In this document: positions 27,394 through 35,538 of the stretch, in pieces | Numbering within the stretch: the first letter of the stretch is position 1 | Layout: each line of letters starts with the position of its first letter | NCBI GenBank assembly: GCA_965248855.1 | Contig: CBDFKQ010000013.1 | Span: 69,680-133,679 of the forward strand | Direction of reading: 5' to 3' | DNA: 64,000 nt | Source of the DNA: CBDFKQ01 sp965248855 | Lineage (GTDB): Bacteria > Bacteroidota > Bacteroidia > Cytophagales > 172606-1 | Program-made: the position numbers and the translations under genes | The notes under the pieces: model-generated | What the model was told of the DNA's origin: nothing | Databases searched by the model: none | What the model saw: the letters and a program-made list of their open reading frames with translations, nothing else

Positions 27394-27482
27394 TTTATTT
27401 TATTCTTTATAAATAAACTTAAAAAAATATCGATATTTGTAAAACTCTAAGTTGTTCTTATTAAATGTATTAAAAGATTAAA

Positions 27483-27593
27483 ATGCTACTGCCTGAAAAT
27501 CAAAATCAATCCAATAATGTTCATAAAATCTTATTAATTATTGCTGCGTTTTTAATTTGTGTTTTCTTTTTTTTAAAAATAGTTTTATTGTAA
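27483..27593 (+). CDS. Possible 36-residue single-span membrane peptide
   Basis: ATG at 27483 opens a frame with a polar, Asn/Gln-rich N-terminus (LPENQNQSNNVHK) followed by a clean transmembrane helix (ILLIIAAFLICVFFFLKIVLL) and a TAA stop. The layout is that of a genuine small membrane protein. It sits in the 303-base gap between divergent polysaccharide genes, 103 bases before the O-antigen ligase-like gene and in the same direction. No family is recognised and chance cannot be excluded in such AT-rich DNA. Confidence 0.4.
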   Translation: MLLPENQNQSNNVHKILLIIAAFLICVFFFLKIVLL

Positions 27594-27696
27594 AAAGAAA
27601 CAATTAACGCAACTATCTTTAATTTATCCAAATTTAATGATTTTTTTTTCGTAAGATTGAACCGGGTTTCACACAATACAACCCAAAAGTAAAAGA

Positions 27697-29136
27697 ATGT
27701 TAAGAAGTGGGTTTATTCATGTTGAGAAACAGAAAAAAACAAATAATTATATTTTATTTTTTTGTTTGTTACTGATTTCTTTGACGACCTCATATGCATT
27801 GGCAAATGGAAATAAAATAATAGCATTTGGTGCATTAGGCTTGTTATGCGGGATATATGTAATTATAAACGCCGTTAGTTTTTTAAAATTCGGACTTTCA
27901 ATTGTTCTTGTTCTTTCCTTGTCAGTTAATGGACTTAAGAGACTCACAGAAACAGGGTTTCCCTTAGGCACCCTCGTTGATCTTGCATGTACCTTATTAT
28001 TATTAGTTATACTTATCAGCTCCAGGTTTAACAAACATAAAATAGTGTTGGATGGTTTTGGAAGTATTTTATTGTTCTACGTTTTATATAATATCCTTCA
28101 GGTATTCAATCCTAAAGCAAATTCAATACTATCTTGGTTTCATAACATGAGGGTTATTTTTACCATCACCTCAGTATATTTTATTACAGTAGGTATAATT
28201 AAAACCATTAAAGATGTTGAGTTTTTTCTTAGGTTAATTATTATTCTGAATTTATTATTGGCTTGTTATGGAATTTATCAGGAATTTAACGGGTTTCTAC
28301 CGTTTGAGTCTAAATGGATATATTCAACGAACCAGTATTCACTGCTTTATACATTCGGTAAATGGAGGAAATTTTCTTTTTTATCGGGTCCAATGATTTT
28401 TGGCATTTTAATGGCAATAATTGGGGTTATGTGTTTAATTTTATCTTTTGGCGAAAAATCAAAAAAATATAAAATATTTTATGTTGTTTCAGGTATAATT
28501 ATGATTTGGGCTTTGTTTTATACCAGTACCCGAACTGCATATGTATTGCTGCCGGCCGGAATTTTATTTTTTGCTATTTTAACATTAAAGAAAAATATAT
28601 TAATAGTATGCGGTTTTTTACTGGCAGGTTTAATATTTGTAATTATAGCTCCTACAAATAACCCTAACCTCTATATTTTTAAAACGGCTTTTAAACCAAA
28701 AGATGATGCTTCTTTTTTAGTTAGAAAACATAATCAGGCATTTATTCGGCCTTATATACAATCAAATCCTTTTGGTATGGGATTAGGCAGTGTTGGTTTT
28801 AGTGCCGCAGTGTATGCTCCAAACTCACTCTTATCATCATTCCCACCGGATAGTGAAATGGTGAGGATTGCAGTCGATTTAGGCTGGTTGGGTTTATTTT
28901 TTTATTGCATGGTTTGGTTTATGCTTTTAAAAGCAGGGATAGAAAATTATTTTCTGGCAAACGATCAAAAATTAAAAAATTACTATGCTGCTCTTACATG
29001 CGTAATTCTTCTATACCTCACGTCTAATTATCCACAGGAATCTGTTCAAATGGAATCAATGGTAACTATTAGTATTATTGCCGGCATTATGACCAAATTA
29101 AAACATTTAGATAATCAAAAAAATGAATTAGCATAA
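27697..29136 (+). CDS. O-antigen ligase/polymerase (Wzy/WaaL) family membrane protein
   Basis: A 479-residue polytopic membrane protein with about 11-12 hydrophobic segments. The large periplasmic loop, near residues 320-400 (KPKDDASFLVRKHNQAF, NPFGMGLGSVGFSA), carries the Arg and His residues typical of the O-antigen ligase family. Such proteins polymerise lipid-linked repeat units or ligate them to acceptors at the periplasmic face. The locus also contains a sugar transferase and two glycosyltransferases, so a Wzy-like polymerase of an exopolysaccharide is the best reading. The TolC-like gene follows on the same strand, 25 bases away. Confidence 0.85.
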   Translation: MLRSGFIHVEKQKKTNNYILFFCLLLISLTTSYALANGNKIIAFGALGLLCGIYVIINAVSFLKFGLSIVLVLSLSVNGLKRLTETGFPLGTLVDLACTLLLLVILISSRFNKHKIVLDGFGSILLFYVLYNILQVFNPKANSILSWFHNMRVIFTITSVYFITVGIIKTIKDVEFFLRLIIILNLLLACYGIYQEFNGFLPFESKWIYSTNQYSLLYTFGKWRKFSFLSGPMIFGILMAIIGVMCLILSFGEKSKKYKIFYVVSGIIMIWALFYTSTRTAYVLLPAGILFFAILTLKKNILIVCGFLLAGLIFVIIAPTNNPNLYIFKTAFKPKDDASFLVRKHNQAFIRPYIQSNPFGMGLGSVGFSAAVYAPNSLLSSFPPDSEMVRIAVDLGWLGLFFYCMVWFMLLKAGIENYFLANDQKLKNYYAALTCVILLYLTSNYPQESVQMESMVTISIIAGIMTKLKHLDNQKNELA

Positions 29137-29161
29137 CATTTAAAAATTCAATATATATTTT

Positions 29162-29902
29162 ATGAAAAAAGTTAATATTTTAATTTCTTTACTGGTTTCA
29201 ATAAATTTTACAATCTACGGACAATCAACTGTGGATTATGATAAGATTATTCCTCCCGATGAAGCAAGACATTTAACTATGCCGGAAAAGCTGGTTCAAA
29301 TCGCATGGAAGAATCAACCGAGTGTTGAGATATTAAACAGCCAGCGAGAAATATCTCAACAAGATCGTAAAAAAGCTAAAAATGCATGGTTCGATTACTT
29401 AAACCTTGGCTTTAATGCAAATGAATACACATTAGGTTTAAGAAAAAATTCCGGGCCGGTTGACCCTATTACAGGAAAGGTTTCTTCAGGCAACCAGTTC
29501 TATCCTATATTTAATGCCAGTTTAAATTTAAAACTTAGTTCTTTTGCCTACATACCGGCGGAAAAGAAAAAAGCAGCAGAAAACATAAAAATTAGTGATG
29601 AAAATATAAAAGGGAAAAAACTGTCTTTAAGAGCAACAGTTCTCAGTACATATCAAGAATATATTATGGCAAAAGAACTTTTAACTTTGCAAATTGAAAT
29701 GACTGAAGATGCTGCTGCAAGAAATGCTCTATTCCAACAGAAATTTAAAGATGGCAAGATTTCATTAGATGATTTAAACCTGGCATCAAACAACCTTTTA
29801 GATCAAAAATCAAGACAGATTTCGATGGAGGGAAAGGTGGAACTGGCTAAAATAAGTTTAGAGGAGTTGATTGGTATGAAGCTTGAAGACGTAAAATTAT
29901 AA
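29162..29902 (+). CDS. Half-length TolC-like outer membrane protein
   Basis: A 246-residue protein with a signal peptide (ILISLLVSINFTIYGQS). One TolC-type repeat follows: the helix VQIAWKNQPSVEILNSQREISQQDRKKAKN (two parts), a beta region, then a long helix with LKLSSFAYIPAEKKKAAENIK and the end LAKISLEELIG. Classical TolC proteins carry two such repeats in 430-480 residues. No continuing frame is seen after the stop, and the protein ends cleanly, so this is a true short form rather than a frameshift. Placed after the polymerase gene, it may help export the polysaccharide. It abuts the convergent GT2 gene with no spacer. Confidence 0.78.
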   Translation: MKKVNILISLLVSINFTIYGQSTVDYDKIIPPDEARHLTMPEKLVQIAWKNQPSVEILNSQREISQQDRKKAKNAWFDYLNLGFNANEYTLGLRKNSGPVDPITGKVSSGNQFYPIFNASLNLKLSSFAYIPAEKKKAAENIKISDENIKGKKLSLRATVLSTYQEYIMAKELLTLQIEMTEDAAARNALFQQKFKDGKISLDDLNLASNNLLDQKSRQISMEGKVELAKISLEELIGMKLEDVKL

Positions 29903-30814
29903 TTATATTATTGGAGTATCATAAATATTATTATGGGTGATACTCCACAAAAATCCTTTTAAAAAAGATTTTGCATGTGAAATTTTACCTTTTAATAAAA
30001 AAGATATTATATTTTTAGGGACCGAAATAAAAAGAAAAAATAATATACTTACCCATAAGTTTAAACCATTTGTATTTCTTCTTATAAATATCAATCTGTT
30101 TCTTGCCATATAGTAAGTTTTAAAAGGGCTATCACGACCTACAGATACTGACTCTTTATGATAAATTTTTGATTTACCAATATATAAGGCTTTATATCCT
30201 GCTTTTTTAATCATTTCGCACCAATCAAGTTCTTCATAATATAAAAAATATATCTCGGGCATCAAACCTACTTTTTTGATAACCTCCATAGGAACGATCA
30301 TAGCAGCCCCATGAATTAAGCCCGTTTCAAAACATTCATCATATTGCCCCTTGTCATATTCTGATTTTAATATACTTCCTCTTCCCGTAAGTTTATTTAT
30401 AGATTTCGCTCCGGCAAATTGAATAAGCTCATTTTGATTATAATAAATAATCTTGGGTGATGCTATTCCTATTAATGAATCTTTTTCAAGTTCAGATATC
30501 AGGTTTTCTAAAAAACCCGGATCAACTTCTGTGTCATTATTAATAAATAGAAGATACTTCCCATTTGCCTGCCTCACAGCCAAATTGTTACCACCCGCAA
30601 AACCAAGGTTTTCAAAACTTTCGATAACATTTACATTCGGAAATAAGTTATTAATAGTACTTTTAACGGGTTCGTTTGAAGCATTATCAACTATAAATAT
30701 TTCGATATTTGGATAGGTAATTTTTTGGAGTGAATTTAAAAACTCTATTGTAATTTGTAATTGTTTATAATTTACAGAGATAATAGAAACTAATGGTGGG
30801 GTATTATTTGACAT
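29903..30814 (-). CDS. Glycosyltransferase family 2
   Basis: A 303-residue inverting GT-A enzyme. The nucleotide-sugar motif is VSIISVNYKQLQITIEFL at the N-terminus. The metal-binding DXD-like site is FINNDTEVDPGF near residue 96, and the acceptor region shows YFLYYEELDWCEMIKKAGY. This is the rhamnosyltransferase-like (WbbL) subgroup. A hydrophobic stretch near the C-terminus (LWVSILFFLFISVPKNII) suggests membrane association. It lies 40 bases downstream of the sugar transferase gene on the same strand, so it is part of the response regulator, sugar transferase, GT2 operon. Confidence 0.92.
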   Translation of the reverse strand: MSNNTPPLVSIISVNYKQLQITIEFLNSLQKITYPNIEIFIVDNASNEPVKSTINNLFPNVNVIESFENLGFAGGNNLAVRQANGKYLLFINNDTEVDPGFLENLISELEKDSLIGIASPKIIYYNQNELIQFAGAKSINKLTGRGSILKSEYDKGQYDECFETGLIHGAAMIVPMEVIKKVGLMPEIYFLYYEELDWCEMIKKAGYKALYIGKSKIYHKESVSVGRDSPFKTYYMARNRLIFIRRNTNGLNLWVSILFFLFISVPKNIISFLLKGKISHAKSFLKGFLWSITHNNIYDTPII

Positions 30815-30854
30815 ATATTAAAAGGGGTATTGAATATTCTCAATCTCAAACATT

Positions 30855-32009
30855 TTATACCTTTTCCTTTTGAAGCATTGCAGGAAAAGTTTTTAAAATT
30901 ATCATCATGTCCAACCAAATGGAGTACTTTTTTGCATACATCACATCAAGTTGTAATCTTTCCTGATCCGACATATCTTTTTTTCCTCTTTTTGTTACCT
31001 GCCATAATCCTGTTATTCCTGCAGGTGCCAAAAATCTTTTCGACCATTTATCGATAGTAAGTTGTTCTGCTTCATACAATGGTAAAGGGCGATTGCCAAC
31101 TATCGACATATCACCAATTAAAACATTAAATAACTGAGGAATTTCATCAATACTTGTTTTTCTAATAAAATGACCTACTTTGGTAACTCTGGGATCGTTT
31201 GAAATTTTTACAAATTTATTGGTAACACCATATTGATTAAGGTGTTTAAGCTTTGCAAGCTCAGCATCCGCCCCTACCCTCATGGATCTAAATTTATAAA
31301 AATCAAATATTTTATAGCCTGTACCCACTCTCTTCGACCTATATAAAATAGGTCCTTTAGATTCCAATTTTATTAAAATGCAGACTATTATTAATACCGG
31401 GCTTGCTAAAAGTAATGCAATGGAAGAAAAAACTATATCGAATAAGCGTTTGGAAAAAGGGATTTTATTCATAAATAATGAATCATCTATTTCCACCAAT
31501 TTTGCTTTTCGTTTTCTGAATTGATCCAAAAAAACAATTCTTTTATGCAAATCGACAAAATTTAAAGGAAAATGATAAAAATCATCTATGCCTGTTTTAA
31601 GTGCCTTAGACCTGTGTACATTATCATTCTCCCCTACTGCAATAAATGGGATACCATCAAGATAATTTTCACTCTTTAATTTCGTAAAAAGCTCATAAAC
31701 ATCTCCATCAGTTAAATTTACTTCACAAATTAAGGCTTTGGGTAAAGATGTAAATCCAATTTCTTTACTTTTAAAAAACCATTCGTTTACCTCACTAATT
31801 GTTTCCAAAGCAGTGCCAACGTAATTAAATTCCAACATATTTTCGGAAAAATATTTACTCTGGCGACCAACAAATAAAATATTACGAGGTTTATTTTCAG
31901 TAAAAACCACATGGCTTCCCTTTACTGTTCTATAATCAGTAAAATCATTTACTTCCCTTGGATGTACTAAGGAAGAATAATTAAATAATTGGTTGTTCGG
32001 CCCTGGCAT
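30855..32009 (-). CDS. Pseudo-receiver/undecaprenyl-phosphate sugar transferase fusion
   Basis: A 384-residue protein. Residues about 42-160 have a receiver-like fold pattern, but the acidic pocket is NILFVGRQ, the phospho-Asp is Glu96 (ALICEVNLTDG), and the conserved Lys is replaced (DFYHFPLN). Residues about 185-384 are a complete bacterial sugar transferase: membrane helix RLFDIVFSSIALLLASPVL, catalytic KFRSMRVGADAE, SIDEIPQLFNVL, GDMSIVGNRPLP, and AGITGLWQV. That domain transfers a sugar-1-phosphate to undecaprenyl phosphate to start repeat synthesis. The start overlaps the upstream response regulator by 29 bases, suggesting coupled translation and a shared control function. Confidence 0.9.
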   Translation of the reverse strand: MPGPNNQLFNYSSLVHPREVNDFTDYRTVKGSHVVFTENKPRNILFVGRQSKYFSENMLEFNYVGTALETISEVNEWFFKSKEIGFTSLPKALICEVNLTDGDVYELFTKLKSENYLDGIPFIAVGENDNVHRSKALKTGIDDFYHFPLNFVDLHKRIVFLDQFRKRKAKLVEIDDSLFMNKIPFSKRLFDIVFSSIALLLASPVLIIVCILIKLESKGPILYRSKRVGTGYKIFDFYKFRSMRVGADAELAKLKHLNQYGVTNKFVKISNDPRVTKVGHFIRKTSIDEIPQLFNVLIGDMSIVGNRPLPLYEAEQLTIDKWSKRFLAPAGITGLWQVTKRGKKDMSDQERLQLDVMYAKKYSIWLDMMIILKTFPAMLQKEKV

Positions 32010-32391
32010 TATTTACAATATTTTTTGGTTGAATAGCCGCATCAATTTTACTAAGGAGATCTGTCGGATTAAATGGTTTGTATACAAATTCAAACGCACC
32101 GATTTCAAAAAATTTTAATTTTTCATTAACATTTTCAATTCCGGAAAGAATCATAACGGGTATTGTACGGAAATAACCACTTTTCTTAAGGTTAATTAAA
32201 AAATCATAGCCGTTTAAATGAGGCATATTTACATCAGAAATAATTAAATCGGGAATGTTACCTTCCTCAAGCCACATCATTGCATCTACCCCATCTTTTT
32301 TTGCGACAACATTATAATCTTTTCTTAGAAACAAATCTAACAAGGTGCGTATGCTAACATCATCATCTAAAATTAGTATTTGTTTTTTCAT
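31981..32391 (-). CDS. Single-domain response regulator
   Basis: A 136-residue REC-only protein. The acidic pocket is Asp9-Asp11 (LILDDDVS), the phospho-acceptor is Asp53 (LIISDVNMPHLNG), the switch Ser is in MILSGIENV, and the invariant Lys105 is in YKPFNPTD. There is no output domain. It is the first gene of the operon with the sugar transferase and GT2, and overlaps the sugar transferase start by 29 bases. An intact receiver next to a degenerate one in the enzyme suggests phosphorylation-dependent control of polysaccharide initiation, possibly by REC-REC contact. No kinase is adjacent. Confidence 0.92.
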   Translation of the reverse strand: MKKQILILDDDVSIRTLLDLFLRKDYNVVAKKDGVDAMMWLEEGNIPDLIISDVNMPHLNGYDFLINLKKSGYFRTIPVMILSGIENVNEKLKFFEIGAFEFVYKPFNPTDLLSKIDAAIQPKNIVNNARAEQPII

Positions 32392-33048
32392 AATTTATAT
32401 ATTTGCTGTTAATATTCTAAAAAAATCATTTAGTAGAAGAACCTTACATCCTTAATACAATAATTATATATAAGGTAATCTATTGAAGAAAAATAAAAAT
32501 GTTTTCTTTAAAATTACTTATATCAATAATAATACCCTTTTAATTTTATTTTATGAATAACCTGTTTAAATTTTTTATTCATAACTTTATCAACTTTTTA
32601 AGATTTGATAAAAACTAAATGAATTGTTAAACAAAATTAAAAAATAAATATAATACAATAATACAATAATGAATAATTCTAAAATAATTTAACTTGTATA
32701 ACAGCTATTTTATAAGATGAAGTTAATGCCGAAAATATTTTATGGTAACTATTAAAGAATAAAATCGTATAATGATAAAAAATCACAAATATTTTTCTTT
32801 AACTGCTTTAATATTAAAATAATTATATTTTATAGAAGTTAAGTGCTTGATAATCTCATGAAAAGTTAATTTATCTAACAAAATAAGTAAATTATTTTAA
32901 GTAATTAATCTTTATCATATATTTAAAAAAAAAAATAAAATGTTATTGTTTTAGCACTGTAATATTACAGTGTTATGACATCATTAATATTTACATGTAT
33001 AATTATTTATAAACTTTAAATATTGCAATTAAAAGCTCATTACTACTT
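32392..33048. other. Long divergent intergenic region
   Basis: 657 very AT-rich bases between the response regulator operon and the PorP/SprF-like gene. No reading frame of note and no tRNA-like structure. Apart from the 18-bp palindrome at 32955 I see only simple A/T tracts and short direct repeats such as AATACAATAATACAATAATG near 32655. It probably holds promoters for both sides. Confidence 0.5.
32955..32972. promoter_or_regulatory. 18-bp perfect palindrome, candidate operator
   Basis: CACTGTAAT followed by ATTACAGTG is a perfect dyad with no spacer, 76 bases before the PorP/SprF-like start. The shape suits a dimeric transcription factor. There is no T run, so it is not a terminator. No regulator can be assigned. 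Confidence 0.5.
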
Positions 33049-34386
33049 ATGAGAAAAACTTACATACTTATATACTTCTTTTTTTTTGTTTTATTTACTT
33101 ATACAAAAGCCTTCTCACAAGATTTCCCTATATATTCTACTCTATTTAACAATCTATATGCTATAAACCCTGCATTGGCCGGTGAAAAAGGAATTAATAC
33201 TCTTTATTTAACTTATCACAAACAAATAATTGGTAATTTAAATGATGCGCCATATAGTGGATTATTAAACCTACAAGGCCCGATTGGAAAAACCAGATCA
33301 TCAGTAGGGTTTAATGTACAAACTTTTAAAAGAAGCTTGTTAAATACTACAGATGCATCGTTAACATTTGCACACAGAATAGATTTTGGTAACAATCATA
33401 ATCTGAGATTCGGTATATCCGGTGGGATTTTAAGTTACGGCATTAATACAGATAAATTATCTGCCGAAGAAGTATCGGATCCGGCATTAATTTATCGATT
33501 AAATAATAAAATTAAAATTGCAGGGCAATTTGGAGCCAATTATCAGTTAAAAAATTTCCAATTGGGGGTGTCTTTTCCAAAACTTTTTACTTTTTATTAT
33601 ATTGATCAAAATGAAAATTCATCAAGAAAAGAGCTTTATCCTTTAAGGAATTTTTTATTGACTGCATCTTATGATTTTACTCTTTCACCCGAGTTAGTTT
33701 TTAAACCTCTCGTTATTTTCAGAAAACTTGAATATGAATACTCTAATTCAAATTTAGAAATAACGGGGACTCTTATTTATCATAAAATAGGTTGGTTTGG
33801 GGTTTCATACAGGCAAAAATATGGAACTGCATTTTTAATTGGACTAAAAGTTAAAGATTATTTAAGTTTTGGTTATTCCTATAAAATTGTAAACTCTGAA
33901 GTTAAAAATTATAATAATGCAGCGCATGAAATTCAATTGGGGATATTTTTTGGAAAACGAACTAAACATGATCCTGCACCCATTGCAGAGGTCATAAAAC
34001 CGGTAGAAAATATTAAGGAAGTTGAAATTGTTGCTAAAAATGAAAAAATACAGGAGCAAAAAGTAGATTCAAAAATTATAGAAATTCCTAAAGTTGAAAC
34101 AAGAAGAGAAATAATCCCGGAAAAAAAATCTTCTAATCCATTAGAAATGTCGCAGGGAAATTATGTTGTTGTTGGAGCTTTCAAAATTAAAAAGAATGCT
34201 CAAAATTATACACAGCAATTAAAAGATATGGGATACCAATCAAAAATGGGCTTTAATTCTTCAACGCAGTTTTATTATGTATTTATTTATAAGTCAAATG
34301 AAATAAATCAGGCTACCCAAGAAATGGATTCATTTAAAAGTGTTCAGGGTTTTGAAAATACATGGATCCTTACTGTAACAAAATAA
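33049..34386 (+). CDS. PorP/SprF-family outer membrane protein with C-terminal SPOR domain
   Basis: A 445-residue protein. A signal peptide (about 1-23, ending AFSQD) precedes a PorP/SprF beta-barrel (about 25-300) with the family start YSTLFNNLYAINPALAG and RSSVGFNVQTFKRS. A Lys/Glu/Pro-rich linker (about 310-365) leads to a C-terminal SPOR domain (YVVVGAFKIKKNAQNYTQQL to WILTVT), which binds denuded peptidoglycan glycans. PorP/SprF proteins work with the type IX secretion or gliding apparatus at the outer membrane. The SPOR tail would tether this paralog to the cell wall. It is a single gene after a long regulatory region. Confidence 0.87.
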   Translation: MRKTYILIYFFFFVLFTYTKAFSQDFPIYSTLFNNLYAINPALAGEKGINTLYLTYHKQIIGNLNDAPYSGLLNLQGPIGKTRSSVGFNVQTFKRSLLNTTDASLTFAHRIDFGNNHNLRFGISGGILSYGINTDKLSAEEVSDPALIYRLNNKIKIAGQFGANYQLKNFQLGVSFPKLFTFYYIDQNENSSRKELYPLRNFLLTASYDFTLSPELVFKPLVIFRKLEYEYSNSNLEITGTLIYHKIGWFGVSYRQKYGTAFLIGLKVKDYLSFGYSYKIVNSEVKNYNNAAHEIQLGIFFGKRTKHDPAPIAEVIKPVENIKEVEIVAKNEKIQEQKVDSKIIEIPKVETRREIIPEKKSSNPLEMSQGNYVVVGAFKIKKNAQNYTQQLKDMGYQSKMGFNSSTQFYYVFIYKSNEINQATQEMDSFKSVQGFENTWILTVTK

Positions 34387-34410
34387 ATAAATAAAATGAT
34401 TTTATTTATA

Positions 34411-35415
34411 TTATTTCAATCTTTCTCTTAAACTCATCATTTCTCTGGCCGGAGAGGCATTATTATATAAGATATTAAAAACTGCAGATACAATTGGCAT
34501 ATCTAATCTGTAAAAAATATTTATTTCGTGCACACTTTTTACAGCATAATATCCTTCTGCAATCATGTTCATCTCTACTTGTGCAGATTTTACACTATAA
34601 CCTCTTCCAATCATATTCCCAAACATTCTGTTACGACTGAATTGAGAATAAGCAGTTACAAGTAAATCTCCTAAATATGCCGATCCGGTTAAATCGCGAT
34701 AAGTAGGAAAAAGCGTATCAACAAAATTTTTAATTTCCTGCATGGCATTGGAAACTAAAACGGCTTGAAAATTATCTCCATATCCTAATCCGTGAGTTAT
34801 ACCACACGCCAAGGCAATAATATTTTTCATTATTGCAGAATATTCAATTCCATAAATATCCTGTGAAGGAAAAGCATGGATATAACGGCAAGTAATTAAA
34901 TTTGCAAATAAAGATGCAGTTTGTATATTTTTTGAAGCTATTGTTAAATAAGATTGCTTTTCCAGAGCTACTTCTTCAGCATGGCAAGGTCCTGCAATAA
35001 CTGCAATATTTTCTGCCGGAACACTAAAATTTTGTTCTAACCAATCTGTTATTAAAATATTTTTCCCGGGTATCATACCTTTAATGCCTGATATAACTTT
35101 TTTATCTTTTAAATCTTCAACCGAAACATTACTCATCGATTGTTGCAAAAAGGCAGCAGGGATTACTAAAATTACATATTGGGAGTCGGCTAAGGCCTCT
35201 TTTATATCAGTAAATACTTTTACTTTATCAGGATTTATATAAACATCACTTAAATACTTAGGATTATGACCGTATTTTGTAATATAAGCAGCAATTTCTG
35301 AGTTACGTAACCACCATCTCATCTGAGTTTCTCCTTCGGATAAAATTTTAACAATAGCCGTTGCCCAACTTCCTCCGCCAATCACAGTAATTAAAGAAGC
35401 ATTAATTTTATCCAC
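34411..35415 (-). CDS. gpsA: Glycerol-3-phosphate dehydrogenase [NAD(P)+]
   Basis: GpsA reduces dihydroxyacetone phosphate to sn-glycerol-3-phosphate for phospholipid synthesis. The N-terminal cofactor loop is TVIGGGSWATAIVKIL. The catalytic Lys region is EYSAIMKNIIALACGI, and DLTGSAYLGDLLVTA and SRNRMFGNMIGRGYS are conserved substrate/cofactor blocks. The open frame extends to a TTG at 35466, but the family normally begins a few residues before the glycine loop. No ATG exists there, so I choose the GTG at 35415, giving 334 residues. The far TTG cannot be ruled out. Confidence 0.93.
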   Translation of the reverse strand: MDKINASLITVIGGGSWATAIVKILSEGETQMRWWLRNSEIAAYITKYGHNPKYLSDVYINPDKVKVFTDIKEALADSQYVILVIPAAFLQQSMSNVSVEDLKDKKVISGIKGMIPGKNILITDWLEQNFSVPAENIAVIAGPCHAEEVALEKQSYLTIASKNIQTASLFANLITCRYIHAFPSQDIYGIEYSAIMKNIIALACGITHGLGYGDNFQAVLVSNAMQEIKNFVDTLFPTYRDLTGSAYLGDLLVTAYSQFSRNRMFGNMIGRGYSVKSAQVEMNMIAEGYYAVKSVHEINIFYRLDMPIVSAVFNILYNNASPAREMMSLRERLK

Positions 35416-35476
35416 AATGTAATTTTTTAATTCGCCATGAAGATAAGTGATTTTAATTCTGACCAAAAAGAATAAA

Positions 35477-35528
35477 TTTCATTAAACAAAAAAACTTTGC
35501 TTAAGCAAAGTTTTTTTGTTTAATGAAA
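35477..35528. terminator. 52-base perfect palindrome, bidirectional terminator
   Basis: Left arm 35477-35502 and right arm 35503-35528 are exact inverted copies without spacer, centred on GCTTAAGC and containing A7/T7 tracts. On the minus strand it closes the TolC-HlyD transcript just before gpsA. Confidence 0.88.
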
Positions 35529-35538
35529 AAGGGAAAAA

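Noticed and set aside
29162..29902. Short TolC as a frameshift product
   Set aside because: No continuation of a second TolC repeat in any frame after the stop; the next gene begins immediately on the other strand.
30855..32391. Response regulator and sugar transferase as one frameshifted gene
   Set aside because: Each has its own start, stop and complete domains; the 29-base overlap joins two full genes, and the sugar transferase already carries its own receiver-like domain.
32392..33048. Replication origin in the long AT-rich gap
   Set aside because: No DnaA-box cluster, no dnaA or dnaN nearby; AT-richness alone is general to the window.
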